Below are positions 44,541 to 52,970 of a stretch of DNA of 64,000 nt, one piece after another. Every line of letters begins with the position of its first letter. The stretch's first letter is position 1. The stretch comes from Thermoanaerobacter pseudethanolicus ATCC 33223. Its GTDB lineage: Bacteria; Bacillota; Thermoanaerobacteria; Thermoanaerobacterales; Thermoanaerobacteraceae. The position numbers and the translations under genes were made by a program. The notes below the pieces were generated by a model. That model was given only the letters and a program-made list of their open reading frames with translations. It had not been told where the DNA came from and searched no databases. Location: positions 1,933,001 to 1,997,000 of the forward strand of contig NC_010321.1 in assembly GCF_000019085.1 (NCBI RefSeq). The letters are read 5' to 3'.

Positions 44541-45499
44541 AAATCCTTCACCTTCCAACAAGCCACAAGGCGGCCTTTATTGATTTCTTTAAGTGGTGGC
44601 TCTTCTAAACAGTTTTCATCTGCAAATGGACATCTATCTCTAAATCTACATCCTGCTGGAGGATTTATGAGATTGGGAGGATGACCAGGGATACCCTCTA
44701 ATTTTTCTTTTGTATGACGTATTCCTGCATTAGGCAATGATTTAATCAGAGCTTTTGTATAGGGATGCAAAGGATTCGCTATTATTTCTTCTGTCGGACC
44801 AATTTCCGCTACTTTCCCTGCATACATTATAACTATCCTATCCGCTATTTGGTATAAAACTGCTATATCATGGGTAATAAATATTATTGAGTTTACTATC
44901 TCCCTATCTCTAAACTCCTTAAACATCAGCGAAACTGCTTTCTGAGAAGATACATCAAGGGCTGATGTGACTTCGTCTGCTATTAAGAGGTCGGGATTTA
45001 ATAAAGTCGATATTACCAATACTAGCCTCTGCTTCATCCCACCTGAGAGTTCAAAAGGATACATATTAAGAACATCTTTTGAAAGTTTTACCATATTTAA
45101 ACGTTCATGTAGCCTTTTTTCTATTCCCTCATATTTTATTTTGTGTTGCCCTACTAAGTCCCTTATTATCCTCCCTATTTTGCGGGTGGGATTTAAAGCA
45201 TCCATAGCATATTGGGGAATAAGAGAAATTTTTTTATAGCGATACCTCCTCATTTCAGTATTATTGTCTATTGGCAATTTTTCTCCGTTAATCTTTACCT
45301 CTCCTGATACATATTTCATTGGCGGCTTTAAAAGTATCAATGAATTACCCAGGGTTGACTTACCACAGCCTGATTCTCCAGCTATACCTAATATTTCTTT
45401 GTCATTTATTGTAAAAGTTACATCATCTAATGCTTTGGCGTCACCATGCAATGTTTTGTAATAAATTCGTAATCCTTCTATTTGTATCAATTCGGTCAC
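44537..45499 (-). CDS. Opp/Dpp-type ABC transporter ATP-binding protein (OppD-like)
   Basis: 320 residues: Walker A 'IAGESGCGKSTLGNSLI', signature 'FELSGGMKQRLVLVISTL', Walker B 'PDLLIADEVTSALDV', H-loop 'FITHDIAVLYQIADRIVIMYAGKVAEIG', and the Opp C-terminus 'NPLHPYTKALIKSLPNAG' with 'LINPPAGCRFRDRCPFADENCLEEPP'. Overlaps both neighbours by 4 bp. Confidence 0.88.
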   Translation of the reverse strand: MTELIQIEGLRIYYKTLHGDAKALDDVTFTINDKEILGIAGESGCGKSTLGNSLILLKPPMKYVSGEVKINGEKLPIDNNTEMRRYRYKKISLIPQYAMDALNPTRKIGRIIRDLVGQHKIKYEGIEKRLHERLNMVKLSKDVLNMYPFELSGGMKQRLVLVISTLLNPDLLIADEVTSALDVSSQKAVSLMFKEFRDREIVNSIIFITHDIAVLYQIADRIVIMYAGKVAEIGPTEEIIANPLHPYTKALIKSLPNAGIRHTKEKLEGIPGHPPNLINPPAGCRFRDRCPFADENCLEEPPLKEINKGRLVACWKVKDL

Positions 45500-46338
45500 T
45501 CCTCCCTCAGCCTTGGGTTAAATATCTCATCAAGACCTATATTGAGAAAATACAAGGAACTTACTATCATTGTGATTGCCAACCCTGGAGGAACAAACCA
45601 CCACCACATTCCCAATTGAATTGCGTTCCATAATACTGAGTACTGCATCATTAAGCCTAATGAAATTCCCCTTGTTGGTCCCAATCCTATAAAATCCAAT
45701 CCTACTGCTGCTAATATTGCTCCTGCAAACTGCAATATGAATACCATTACTACGTAGGACATCATGTTTGGCGCTATTTCTTCTAAAACTATTTTTAATG
45801 GTCTCAATGCTGTTATTTTGGCTAAATTTACAAATTCTCTTGATTTTAACGAAAGAGTTTGGGCACGTATAGCTCTTGCTGTCCATGGCCATGCCGTCAA
45901 ACCTATTATCACGCTTTGTATCCCTATTCCTCTATAGGGTAAATAGGCTGCTATGATTATGAGTAAAGCTAATGTAGGTATTACTATTAATATGTTCGTC
46001 AACATCATTAAAAGGTCGTCTAATAATCCGCCTTTGTATCCTGCTATAAAACCAATTAAAAGCCCTATTATTGTGGCAAGTCCTCCTCCAAATAATCCAA
46101 TAAAAAATGTCGACCTTAGTCCGTACACAAACTGGGTAAAGACATCTTGCCCAAAGGTTGTTGTCCCTAACCAGTTTTCTCTGCTTGGAGGAAGATTGCT
46201 CATACTGACATACTCCAATGGGTCTTTATAGTAAGAAATATAAGGTCCAATTATAGCCAATATCAGAAAAAATAGTAATATTGTCAAGCCTATCTTAAAT
46301 TTCGTGTTTTTAAACGCAAAATATATAAACTCTTTCAT
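45496..46338 (-). CDS. Opp/Dpp-type ABC transporter permease (OppC-like)
   Basis: 280 residues with an N-terminal OppC_N helix ('FKIGLTILLFFLILAIIGPYI') and 'PPSRENWLGTTTFGQDVFTQFVYGLRSTFFIGLFGG', typical of OppC/DppC permeases, then five further helices and the coupling-helix region 'LKSREFVNLAKITALRPLKIVLEEIAPNMMSYVV'. Overlaps oppB and oppD by 4 bp. Confidence 0.9.
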   Translation of the reverse strand: MKEFIYFAFKNTKFKIGLTILLFFLILAIIGPYISYYKDPLEYVSMSNLPPSRENWLGTTTFGQDVFTQFVYGLRSTFFIGLFGGGLATIIGLLIGFIAGYKGGLLDDLLMMLTNILIVIPTLALLIIIAAYLPYRGIGIQSVIIGLTAWPWTARAIRAQTLSLKSREFVNLAKITALRPLKIVLEEIAPNMMSYVVMVFILQFAGAILAAVGLDFIGLGPTRGISLGLMMQYSVLWNAIQLGMWWWFVPPGLAITMIVSSLYFLNIGLDEIFNPRLREE

Positions 46339-47327
46339 ACATTTTCTCCTCCAAGTCCTAGTCTAATTCTTGGATCAACAATCATGTAGAGTATATCAAC
46401 TAAGAAATTCGCAAGTAATACCCCTATGATTATAAACAAGAAGACTCCTTGTACCAAAAAATAATCCTGATTTAATATACCTTGCAATAACATATATCCC
46501 ATTCCTGGATAAGAAAATACTACTTCTGTTGCTATGGACCCTGCTACGATTGTACCTAATTGCAACGCTAAACCTGTAATCTGTGGAAGTATAGCATTTT
46601 TAAAGGCATATCTTCTAATAAGCCCTTCTGATGCTCCTAAAGCTTCTAAATATCTTGAATAATTGGCTTCAAGTTCATATATTATCAAATTTCTCATACC
46701 TATCGCCCAACCACCAATTTGCACTATAAAGAGAGACAAAAAAGGCAATATCCAATGTCTTAAAAAGTCCACTACAAATTGCCATGACCAATTCGGTCTC
46801 ATACTAAAACTATAAGCTCCTGCAATAGGGAAAATCCCAAGAACAACTCCTAATGCCCATGCTAATAGTATTCCTAACCACATGTATGGTATAGATGTAA
46901 TTATATAAAAAATTGGCAACATTCTGGAATCTAAGCTTCTGTGTCTCGCTGCTACTGCTCCTATATAGTTCCCTACTATCCAACTTAGTAAAATTGATGG
47001 CAATAACACTACTAATGTGTAAGGTATAGCTTGTGCTATAACATCTAGAACCGGTTTAGGATACATATAAATGCTAATTCCTAAATCACCTTTAAACAAT
47101 GCTATCCAAAAGTTAAGGTATTGTTTCCATAAAGGTAGATCTAAGCCAAAAGCTTTGATTAGATACCCATACATTACTTTTGCTGACTCTGGTAGCCCCG
47201 AAAATCTTGAAACTAATACAAGAATGGGGTCCCCAGGCATAAACCTGGGGATTAGCCAGTCAATAGTTACTGCAAAAAAGAAAGTCAAAATGTAAATGTA
47301 CAACTTCTTTATTAAATACCGTAACAT
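46335..47327 (-). CDS. Opp/Dpp-type ABC transporter permease (OppB-like)
   Basis: 330 residues with six helices. Family segments are 'LIPRFMPGDPILVLVSRFSG', 'LPLWKQYLNFWIALFKGDLGISIY', 'TSIPYMWLGILLAWALG', the coupling region 'YSRYLEALGASEGLIRRYAFKNAILPQITGLALQLGTIVAGSIATEVVFSYPGMGYMLLQGILNQDYFLVQGVFLF'. Pairs with the OppC-like permease. Confidence 0.9.
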   Translation of the reverse strand: MLRYLIKKLYIYILTFFFAVTIDWLIPRFMPGDPILVLVSRFSGLPESAKVMYGYLIKAFGLDLPLWKQYLNFWIALFKGDLGISIYMYPKPVLDVIAQAIPYTLVVLLPSILLSWIVGNYIGAVAARHRSLDSRMLPIFYIITSIPYMWLGILLAWALGVVLGIFPIAGAYSFSMRPNWSWQFVVDFLRHWILPFLSLFIVQIGGWAIGMRNLIIYELEANYSRYLEALGASEGLIRRYAFKNAILPQITGLALQLGTIVAGSIATEVVFSYPGMGYMLLQGILNQDYFLVQGVFLFIIIGVLLANFLVDILYMIVDPRIRLGLGGENV

Positions 47328-47344
47328 TTATATACCCCCATTTA

Positions 47345-49102
47345 TTATTGCGAAGCTTTCGGTTTTATCTTCATCAACATCATTGTCCCACCTGTTTGCC
47401 ATCTGCCACCCCAAGTAACTGGATAAGCATATGGGTCATGTTCTGTTGGCCAATTCTCCCATGCTGCATTTGATGCTTGGAACCAGAGACCATTGTACCA
47501 AAGTGGTATAGCTGGCATATTCTTTAAGAAAATCTCTTCAAGTTGTGCAGCTGCTTGCTTAGCTTCTGGACTTCCTAGCTTTGTTTGGTTAAATTTTGCT
47601 ATTAAGTCTTGTAATCCTGGCACATCAAAGCGCCCAAAGTTTCCATTATTCTGAGGACCGTTTTCTTGAACTTTGTTAAATAGCCAATTATACAAAGTCC
47701 ATGGAGTTGACGTGACTTGGCTGCCAAAGTTATTAAATGATAAATCAAATGTTCCTTTCGTTAAATCCTCATAATATTTACTATAATCTGGGAATTTAGC
47801 TTCTGCATCGATTCCTACTGCCTTTAATTGATCTGCAACTATCTTAGCTGCTTCCATCCAATCTGTCCAACCATATGGCACACTAATCTCTAACTTAAAT
47901 CTTTTTCCATCGGGTGCTGTCCTTACTCCATCACTTCCTAATTTAAATCCTGCTGCATCCAAAATTGATTTCGCTTTTTCTGGATCATAGGTATAGCCAT
48001 ATTTATTAACTACATTTTTATCATAATATTCTTCCCAAGCCTTAGCCGGTACAAATCCTAATGGATTTGCTGGTTCTACTTGGTTTTCATATACTTTTTC
48101 TGCTATTACCTTAGGATTGATTGCATATGCCATTGCTCGCCTTAATTCAACATTGTTTAATGGAGATTTAGTGGTATTGATAAACATAAACACAGTATTA
48201 TCTGGAATCATATATGGCGGATTATCATAAAAAGTCGTTATACCGTAGTTAGCTTTCAAAGTCTTTATACCTGGAAGGAAAAAGTTACTTAAATCTAATT
48301 CACCTTTCATTAGCATTCCCAATGCAACGTTGTTACTAGGCACAATTAAATAAACTATTCTCTTTGGTGCTGGGGTCATATTCATTGCTTTTATGCCCCA
48401 CCAGTTGTCATTCCTCTTGTAGACCATACGATCATTGCTATAAGTGTCAAATAAATAGGGTCCTGAACCTATAGCCTTTTCATTTGCACCATTTAACATA
48501 TCATCTTTTGACTTATCTGCCCATATATGCTTTGGAATAATAGGTATCTGATACAAGTTATATGCCCATTCATGATAGTTTACAGTTGAGAACTTAAATA
48601 TTACTGTTTTGTTGTCCGGTGTCTCTATAGATTGCAACCATTGCCACATCGGGCTATAATAAATCTCTGAATATTGCTTTGCTATTTCAAATGTAAATTT
48701 TACGTCCTCTGATGTTAAAGGTTTTCCATCTTGCCATGTGAGCCCATCTCTTAAAGTGATTTGATAAGTATTATCAGAGGTCCATTCACCTTTCTCTGCT
48801 AACCATGGTATGAATTCGTTTTTAAGCGGGTCATAGTTGAATAGTGTTTCATAAATTAATCCAACTGTACCCGTTACAGCGTTCCATGGTGTTAGCGGAT
48901 TCCAGTTGCTGGGCGGGCTCCACAATCCACCTCCAAAGTATACTGTTTCGTTTCTTTGATATGTTGTCTCCTGTGCAACTTGCTGTGTATTTGCATTTTG
49001 CTGGTTCGATTTATCGCTTGTTTCTTGACTCTTTTGTCCACAGCCTGCTAACGCGCCCATTATTAGCATTAACACTAATAATAGACTTAACAGCCTTCTC
49101 AT
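47345..49102 (-). CDS. Oligosaccharide (Opp/Dpp family) substrate-binding lipoprotein
   Basis: 585 residues with a lipobox 'LIMGALAGCGQKSQ', a Ser/Thr/Gln linker, and a cluster C SBP_bac_5 domain ('NWNPLTPWNAVTGTVGLIYETLFNYDPLKNEFIPWLAEKGEWTSDNTYQITLRDGLTWQDGKPLTSEDVKFTFE', 'NNVELRRAMAYAINPKVIAEKVYENQ', 'NMPAIPLWYNGLWFQA'). Cluster C proteins bind peptides, but thermophiles such as Thermotoga use them for cellobiose and manno-oligosaccharides. The GH2 mannosidase and GH1 glucosidase directly downstream favour the sugar role here. First gene of the operon, behind LacI-type operators. Confidence 0.87.
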   Translation of the reverse strand: MRRLLSLLLVLMLIMGALAGCGQKSQETSDKSNQQNANTQQVAQETTYQRNETVYFGGGLWSPPSNWNPLTPWNAVTGTVGLIYETLFNYDPLKNEFIPWLAEKGEWTSDNTYQITLRDGLTWQDGKPLTSEDVKFTFEIAKQYSEIYYSPMWQWLQSIETPDNKTVIFKFSTVNYHEWAYNLYQIPIIPKHIWADKSKDDMLNGANEKAIGSGPYLFDTYSNDRMVYKRNDNWWGIKAMNMTPAPKRIVYLIVPSNNVALGMLMKGELDLSNFFLPGIKTLKANYGITTFYDNPPYMIPDNTVFMFINTTKSPLNNVELRRAMAYAINPKVIAEKVYENQVEPANPLGFVPAKAWEEYYDKNVVNKYGYTYDPEKAKSILDAAGFKLGSDGVRTAPDGKRFKLEISVPYGWTDWMEAAKIVADQLKAVGIDAEAKFPDYSKYYEDLTKGTFDLSFNNFGSQVTSTPWTLYNWLFNKVQENGPQNNGNFGRFDVPGLQDLIAKFNQTKLGSPEAKQAAAQLEEIFLKNMPAIPLWYNGLWFQASNAAWENWPTEHDPYAYPVTWGGRWQTGGTMMLMKIKPKASQ

Positions 49103-49195
49103 CCTAAAAATCCCCCTTTTTATTTGTTGTTTCCTTTTATTTTAAAAAATTTTATTTTACTTCTCGTATTCCCCCTTTCTTTCTTTAAATTTTTT

Positions 49196-49225
49196 AAAAC
49201 AAAAGGCCTCTCAGCCCTTTGTTTT
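49196..49225 (-). promoter_or_regulatory. Stem-loop in the leader of the opp-GH operon
   Basis: AAAACAAAAGG and CCCTTTGTTTT form an 11-bp stem with one mismatch around an 8-nt loop, 95 bp upstream of the binding-protein start. There is no clean U-tract, so it may be an mRNA-stabilising or processing element rather than a terminator. Confidence 0.3.
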
Positions 49226-49258
49226 AGGCAACCATAAACTTTTTATTAAAATTTATAA

Positions 49259-49289
49259 AAACGCGTTTATTATTTAATGAATTCATTAA
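49259..49289. promoter_or_regulatory. Palindromic operator pair upstream of the opp-GH operon
   Basis: AAACGCGTTT (49259-49268) is a perfect 10-bp palindrome with the central CG of LacI-family sites. TTAATGAATTCATTAA (49274-49289) is a perfect 16-bp palindrome 5 bp away. Together with AACACGTGTT at 49521-49530 they mark the 461-bp gap 49103-49562 as a control region. No gene is present in that gap. Confidence 0.5.
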
Positions 49290-49520
49290 TCAACGCTTTA
49301 TTTAATACTTCAAAAAACCATATTCTAACTTTTTAAAAAGAAATAAAGTTTTTAATGAATACGTTATTATTCACTTTAAAAATTTTTCACCTACTTTTTC
49401 ACTGAATCATCAAACAATTAGATTTCTGCTTAATCTAATATCCCCATTTTATTATTACGATACTATTATAAAGTAATAATTTTTTAGAAGACTTTAAAAT
49501 AATTTTTTCTATTATTACTT

Positions 49521-49530
49521 AACACGTGTT
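49521..49530. promoter_or_regulatory. LacI-type operator AACACGTGTT
   Basis: A perfect palindrome with the same core as the site at 50915-50928 (TAAACACGTGTTTA). It lies just 3' of the lacI gene and upstream of the opp operon. The shared core suggests both are bound by the regulator encoded between them. Confidence 0.5.
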
Positions 49531-49547
49531 CACAAATATTCATAAGT

Positions 49548-49564
49548 AAAGGCGTTACGCCTTT
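49548..49564 (-). terminator. Small hairpin at the lacI stop codon
   Basis: AAAGGCG-TTA-CGCCTTT forms a 7-bp stem with a tight 3-nt loop overlapping the end of the lacI gene. The tail after it on the minus strand is not a strong U-tract, so termination is likely partial. Confidence 0.4.
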
Positions 49565-50648
49565 ATTTCCTACTTAGTGCATATTCATCATTAATTTTTT
49601 CTCTTTGTATTTCAATCCTTTTACAAGATTCTCTTTCCACAAGTTTTACAGGAACAATAAATTTAGCTGTAATAGCTATTTCTTCTTCAATAGACTTAAT
49701 CAAATTTTCTACCGCCAATTCCGCCATTTGCAATAAAGACGCACTCATTGTTGTTAAAGCAGGTTTTAAATAACGAGATATTGTAATATCATCAAATCCG
49801 ATTATAGAAACATCTTCAGGTACTTTAAATCCCATCTCTTCTAAAGCATGCATAGCTCCTATAGCCATTTGATCGTTTGATGCAAAAATTGCAGTCGGTT
49901 TTGCCTTTTTAAATAATTTATATGCAGCTTTATAACCACTTTCTTCAACAAAATCGCCTTTTACAACTAAGCTGCTTTTAAAAGGAATACCCGCTTCTTT
50001 CAATGCTTTTTTATATCCTTCTAATCTTGCAAATCCAGAAAGTTTTTCCATATCACCTGTTATATGAGCAATTTCCGTATGCCCTAAATTGATTAGATAT
50101 TTTGTCGCTTCATACGCACCATTTACATTATCCATGTTCACTATAATGCTTTTGTTAAAAGCGTCATCTTCATCTTCCCTAATTTCCTGGTCGATTACAG
50201 CAGTCTTCAATCCAGCCTCAATTAAATTTTTTATATCTGGATCATCATTTTTTACTCCAATAAAAATCGCACCGTTTATAGTCTTGTTATAAAAGACTTC
50301 TCTTACTTTCTTGTAATCTCTTGTTTTGTAAACAGTTATCACAAGCACGTTATAGCCTAATTGATTCGCAAAATCAATAACCGCCGTCGTAAAAGGCCCA
50401 AAGTAAACATTATCATACACCTTATGAATATCACTATTTTTCTTTAAATCAACTATCACCAATCCAATAGTTTTTGAACTTTTTCCTCTAAGCATCCTTG
50501 CTGAAGCGTGAGGAACATAATTATATTCCCTGATAACTTTTAAGACCTTTTCTTTAGTCTCAGGCGGAACATTCGGATAATTATTTATTACTCTTGAAAC
50601 TGTACTACGTGAAACACCTGCAATCCTTGCAATATCCTTGCTATTCAT
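49563..50648 (-). CDS. LacI-family transcriptional regulator
   Basis: 361 residues. HTH and hinge: 'NSKDIARIAGVSRSTVSRVINNYPNVPPETKEKVLKVIREYNYVPHASARMLRGKSSKTIG'. The periplasmic-binding-like core follows, with 'GHTEIAHITGDMEKLSGFARLEGYKKAL', 'KPTAIFASNDQMAIGAMHALEEMGFKVPEDVSIIGFDD', and 'ALTTMSASLLQMAELAVENLI'. The effector is probably a sugar released from imported oligosaccharides. It has its own promoter at 50696-50724 with an operator-like half site (AAACACGAAT) just downstream, suggesting autoregulation. Confidence 0.9.
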   Translation of the reverse strand: MNSKDIARIAGVSRSTVSRVINNYPNVPPETKEKVLKVIREYNYVPHASARMLRGKSSKTIGLVIVDLKKNSDIHKVYDNVYFGPFTTAVIDFANQLGYNVLVITVYKTRDYKKVREVFYNKTINGAIFIGVKNDDPDIKNLIEAGLKTAVIDQEIREDEDDAFNKSIIVNMDNVNGAYEATKYLINLGHTEIAHITGDMEKLSGFARLEGYKKALKEAGIPFKSSLVVKGDFVEESGYKAAYKLFKKAKPTAIFASNDQMAIGAMHALEEMGFKVPEDVSIIGFDDITISRYLKPALTTMSASLLQMAELAVENLIKSIEEEIAITAKFIVPVKLVERESCKRIEIQREKINDEYALSRK

Positions 50649-50695
50649 GCACCTTACTCCTTATTAAGAGATAATTATAAATTCGTGTTTCTCTA

Positions 50696-50724
50696 ATTAT
50701 AATACAAATTTCCTTATATTTCAA
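50696..50724 (-). promoter_or_regulatory. lacI promoter
   Basis: On the minus strand TTGAAA (50724-50719) and a perfect TATAAT (50701-50696) are separated by exactly 17 bp, about 50 bp before the regulator's ATG. Confidence 0.65.
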
Positions 50725-51112
50725 CAAAAGAAGCCCTCACCTGCTACAAAAAATTATTTTATTCTGTTCTCTATTTTTCAAGTCATATCTCGGTATTACG
50801 CCTGTACTTTTTTTAAATCTTACCATGCAAAGAAGTGCCATATTTTTTAACACTATATTATGCTATTATTTTTAAAAGCAATATGTTATTAAGAATCTTT
50901 ATAACACAATCTTATAAACACGTGTTTACGGAATTATTATATAATATAACATTTACAAAAGTCAATATGACTTTTGATTTTCTTTTTGTTTTCAAATTAT
51001 CAGACATCTTACAACAGCCTGAAGGTCGAGCTTTAGTTTTGTCGCTTTGGAACATCGGAGCGACGATGCAAATATCTCCTTTGAAAATTTTTTAACTTTG
51101 TCAACAAACTGA
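50725..51112. other. Non-coding stretch with a LacI-type palindrome and a repeat-like tail
   Basis: No convincing gene is seen between lacI and the hydrolase gene at 51126. TAAACACGTGTTTA (50915-50928) is a perfect 14-bp palindrome matching the operator core at 49521. The part from about 51000 to 51112 is GC-richer than its surroundings and ends CAACAAACTGAGGG, a tail that recurs near 24250. An 86-codon open frame here (50835-51095) has no recognisable domain and is probably chance. Confidence 0.4.
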
Positions 51113-51125
51113 GGGATAGTACATA

Positions 51126-51872
51126 CTATCCCCTTGAATACTCAAAAACTTCAGTATATTCACTCATAAAAATGTCAATAGGTAAAACCCAATATCTGTC
51201 ATTATAGTCAATATCAATACCTGTAATTTTATAATATCCTCTCCAAGGAATCAATGAACAATACCAAACTTTTGAGTTGCTTTTATGAGCACTCCAATAA
51301 TATCTCTCTCCTATATGTTTTGCTATTTCATCGACAACTGCAATTCTTTGTTGTAAAGTGGTATTGGGCACATAAAGTCCCCATGCTTCTCCAAAGTTTT
51401 CATGATAAAATCGAATAGACTCGTATATTACTCCTTTATTTGGTTCTGCAGTGAGTAAGCATTCATCATCAACGCTCCCATGATATCTTCTGCTATCGAA
51501 TATAGCAGCATGTCTAATAGCACCTTGTATGTGAAATCCCGGGCTTGTGGCTAAAACAATATCGCCTATAGTAAAATTTTCAAAAGAGATATTGTTGCGA
51601 TAGACTTCTTTTTTTCTTTTGGAAGAGATGTTTATCCCAAATGCTTCTTCATAATATACGTTTTTTAACAGTTCATAAAGGCTGATTTTATATCTTTTCT
51701 CTTCAAACTTTTCCTCATAGGGTTTTGATATCATTATGTGGTCTCCAATTTTCAAAAATCTATTATAAAAAGTTTTTTTGGGTATTGTGTTTTTCCTTTT
51801 AATTGCCTCTTTTTGATAGAATTCTATAATGTCAATTCCTTTATATTTTTTTGTTCTATTTTCCTCCCACAT
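51126..51872 (-). CDS. YiiX/YebB-like NlpC/P60-superfamily cysteine hydrolase
   Basis: About 248 residues. The core 'FTIGDIVLATSPGFHIQGAIRHAAIFDSRRYHG' carries the HxxxFD-type histidine. 'RYYWSAHKSNSKVWYCSLIPWRGYYKITGIDID' carries the cysteine in the permuted order (His before Cys) typical of YiiX-like permuted papain-fold enzymes. The N-terminal 90 residues are charged and have no signal peptide. The start is uncertain: ATG 51872 has a distant GGAG, ATG 51896 has none, so the N-terminus may be incomplete. Substrates of this family include lipids and peptides; none can be assigned here. Confidence 0.6.
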   Translation of the reverse strand: MWEENRTKKYKGIDIIEFYQKEAIKRKNTIPKKTFYNRFLKIGDHIMISKPYEEKFEEKRYKISLYELLKNVYYEEAFGINISSKRKKEVYRNNISFENFTIGDIVLATSPGFHIQGAIRHAAIFDSRRYHGSVDDECLLTAEPNKGVIYESIRFYHENFGEAWGLYVPNTTLQQRIAVVDEIAKHIGERYYWSAHKSNSKVWYCSLIPWRGYYKITGIDIDYNDRYWVLPIDIFMSEYTEVFEYSRG

Positions 51873-51934
51873 ATATGCATCATCTCCATGATACATATAT
51901 GTGGTTAATCCCTTTTATTTGTGCATGTCTTACT

Positions 51935-52705
51935 TTAATGATTTGTTATATCAAAAATCATTTTCACTGCATACAACAAAGTGACAGAAATCAATATAGG
52001 CCTTATAAGCCGAGCTCCATTTTTTATAGCCAGCTTTGTCCCCAATCTTGCCCCCAGTATCATTGCTAACGCCATGGGAATTGCAATAGAATACAATATC
52101 TTACCATGTAACGCAAACATAATTAGTGAAGTTATATTGCTTACAAAATTCAGTATTTTCCCATTTCCTGCACTTATTTTAAAATCATAATTCAAAAGTG
52201 TTAAGAATAAAAAAATGTAAAATGAACCTGTTCCCGGTCCAAAAAAGCCATCATAAAAGCCAAGAATTATAGAAATTATAAGGCCTATTGCAATAGTCTT
52301 TTTATTAACGCCTTCAAATTTGTTTTCATTGCCTATATTTTTAACAAACAAGGTATATATTGCAACAAACATCATTAGAATAATTATAATTATCCTTAAT
52401 TGCGAGCTATCTAACAAAAGTACAGTTTTGACTCCAAGAATTGCACCTAATAAAGTCCCAAATACTAAGTATTTTAACAAATCTCCATCATACACTCTAT
52501 ACTTTATAAAAGTTAAAGAACTAGTAAAAGAAGCACAAGAAGCAGCAAATTTGTTAGTTCCAAGCGCAAAAGCTGGAGGTACTCCAAGTACTAAAAGCCC
52601 TGGAAGGCTTATTATACCGCCTCCACCCGCTATAGAATCAATAAAAGCAGCTGCAAATCCTATACCGCAAAGTGCTACAATATATTCAATTGACAACGTT
52701 ACCAC
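51935..52705 (-). CDS. TSUP (TauE/SafE) family permease
   Basis: 256 residues, about eight hydrophobic helices, with the TSUP motif 'GFAAAFIDSIAGGGGIISLPGLLVLGVPPAFALGTNKFAA' and its repeat 'GFYDGFFGPGTGSFYIF' in the second half. The family exports sulfite, sulfoacetate and similar anions. Given asrABC elsewhere in the window sulfite is possible, but no direct link exists. It stands alone between the hydrolase and dus genes. Confidence 0.88.
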   Translation of the reverse strand: MVTLSIEYIVALCGIGFAAAFIDSIAGGGGIISLPGLLVLGVPPAFALGTNKFAASCASFTSSLTFIKYRVYDGDLLKYLVFGTLLGAILGVKTVLLLDSSQLRIIIIILMMFVAIYTLFVKNIGNENKFEGVNKKTIAIGLIISIILGFYDGFFGPGTGSFYIFLFLTLLNYDFKISAGNGKILNFVSNITSLIMFALHGKILYSIAIPMALAMILGARLGTKLAIKNGARLIRPILISVTLLYAVKMIFDITNH

Positions 52706-52770
52706 CTCAATGTAAATAAAATACTCCTCAATTTATAATAGCATCTCTTTTACATTTTGTCACTTATCTT

Positions 52771-52950
52771 TTAAAAGTCCTGCTAAAATCGCTGCAGGAC
52801 TCAGGCTGTAGACAAGTTTTTTAATAAGCTTCCTCTTTTTTGCGCAAAGTGCATTTCGAAGTATCTTAGTGTGTCCCCTCTGCTCAAAACAAGCCTTAGG
52901 CATACTTAGATACTTAAAATGCACTTAAGGATATAAGCAGGAGACTTTTA
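52771..52950. repeat. About 180-bp palindromic non-coding element
   Basis: Nested inverted repeats span the whole gap between TSUP and dus. The outer arms are TTAAAAGTCCTGCT (from 52771) and AGCAGGAGACTTTTAA (to 52952). The inner arms are AAGTGCATTTCGAAGTATC (52847-52865) and GATACTTAAAATGCACTT (52909-52926). Within the left part, AGTCCTGC (52776-52783) also pairs with GCAGGACT (52794-52801), and on the minus strand that hairpin ends in TTTTAA, so it can terminate dus. A folded RNA, a MITE-like element or a composite terminator are all possible. Confidence 0.5.
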
Positions 52951-52970
52951 ATACAATAAAAAGTTCGTCT

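Noticed and set aside
50835..51095. 86-codon plus-strand open frame
   Set aside because: No ribosome site, biased composition and no recognisable domain; it crosses a LacI-type palindrome and repeat-like sequence.
52771..52950. 6S RNA
   Set aside because: Length and overall hairpin shape are tempting, but the closing stem competes with a local terminator and I cannot identify the central bubble or a promoter. Only a covariance search could support it.
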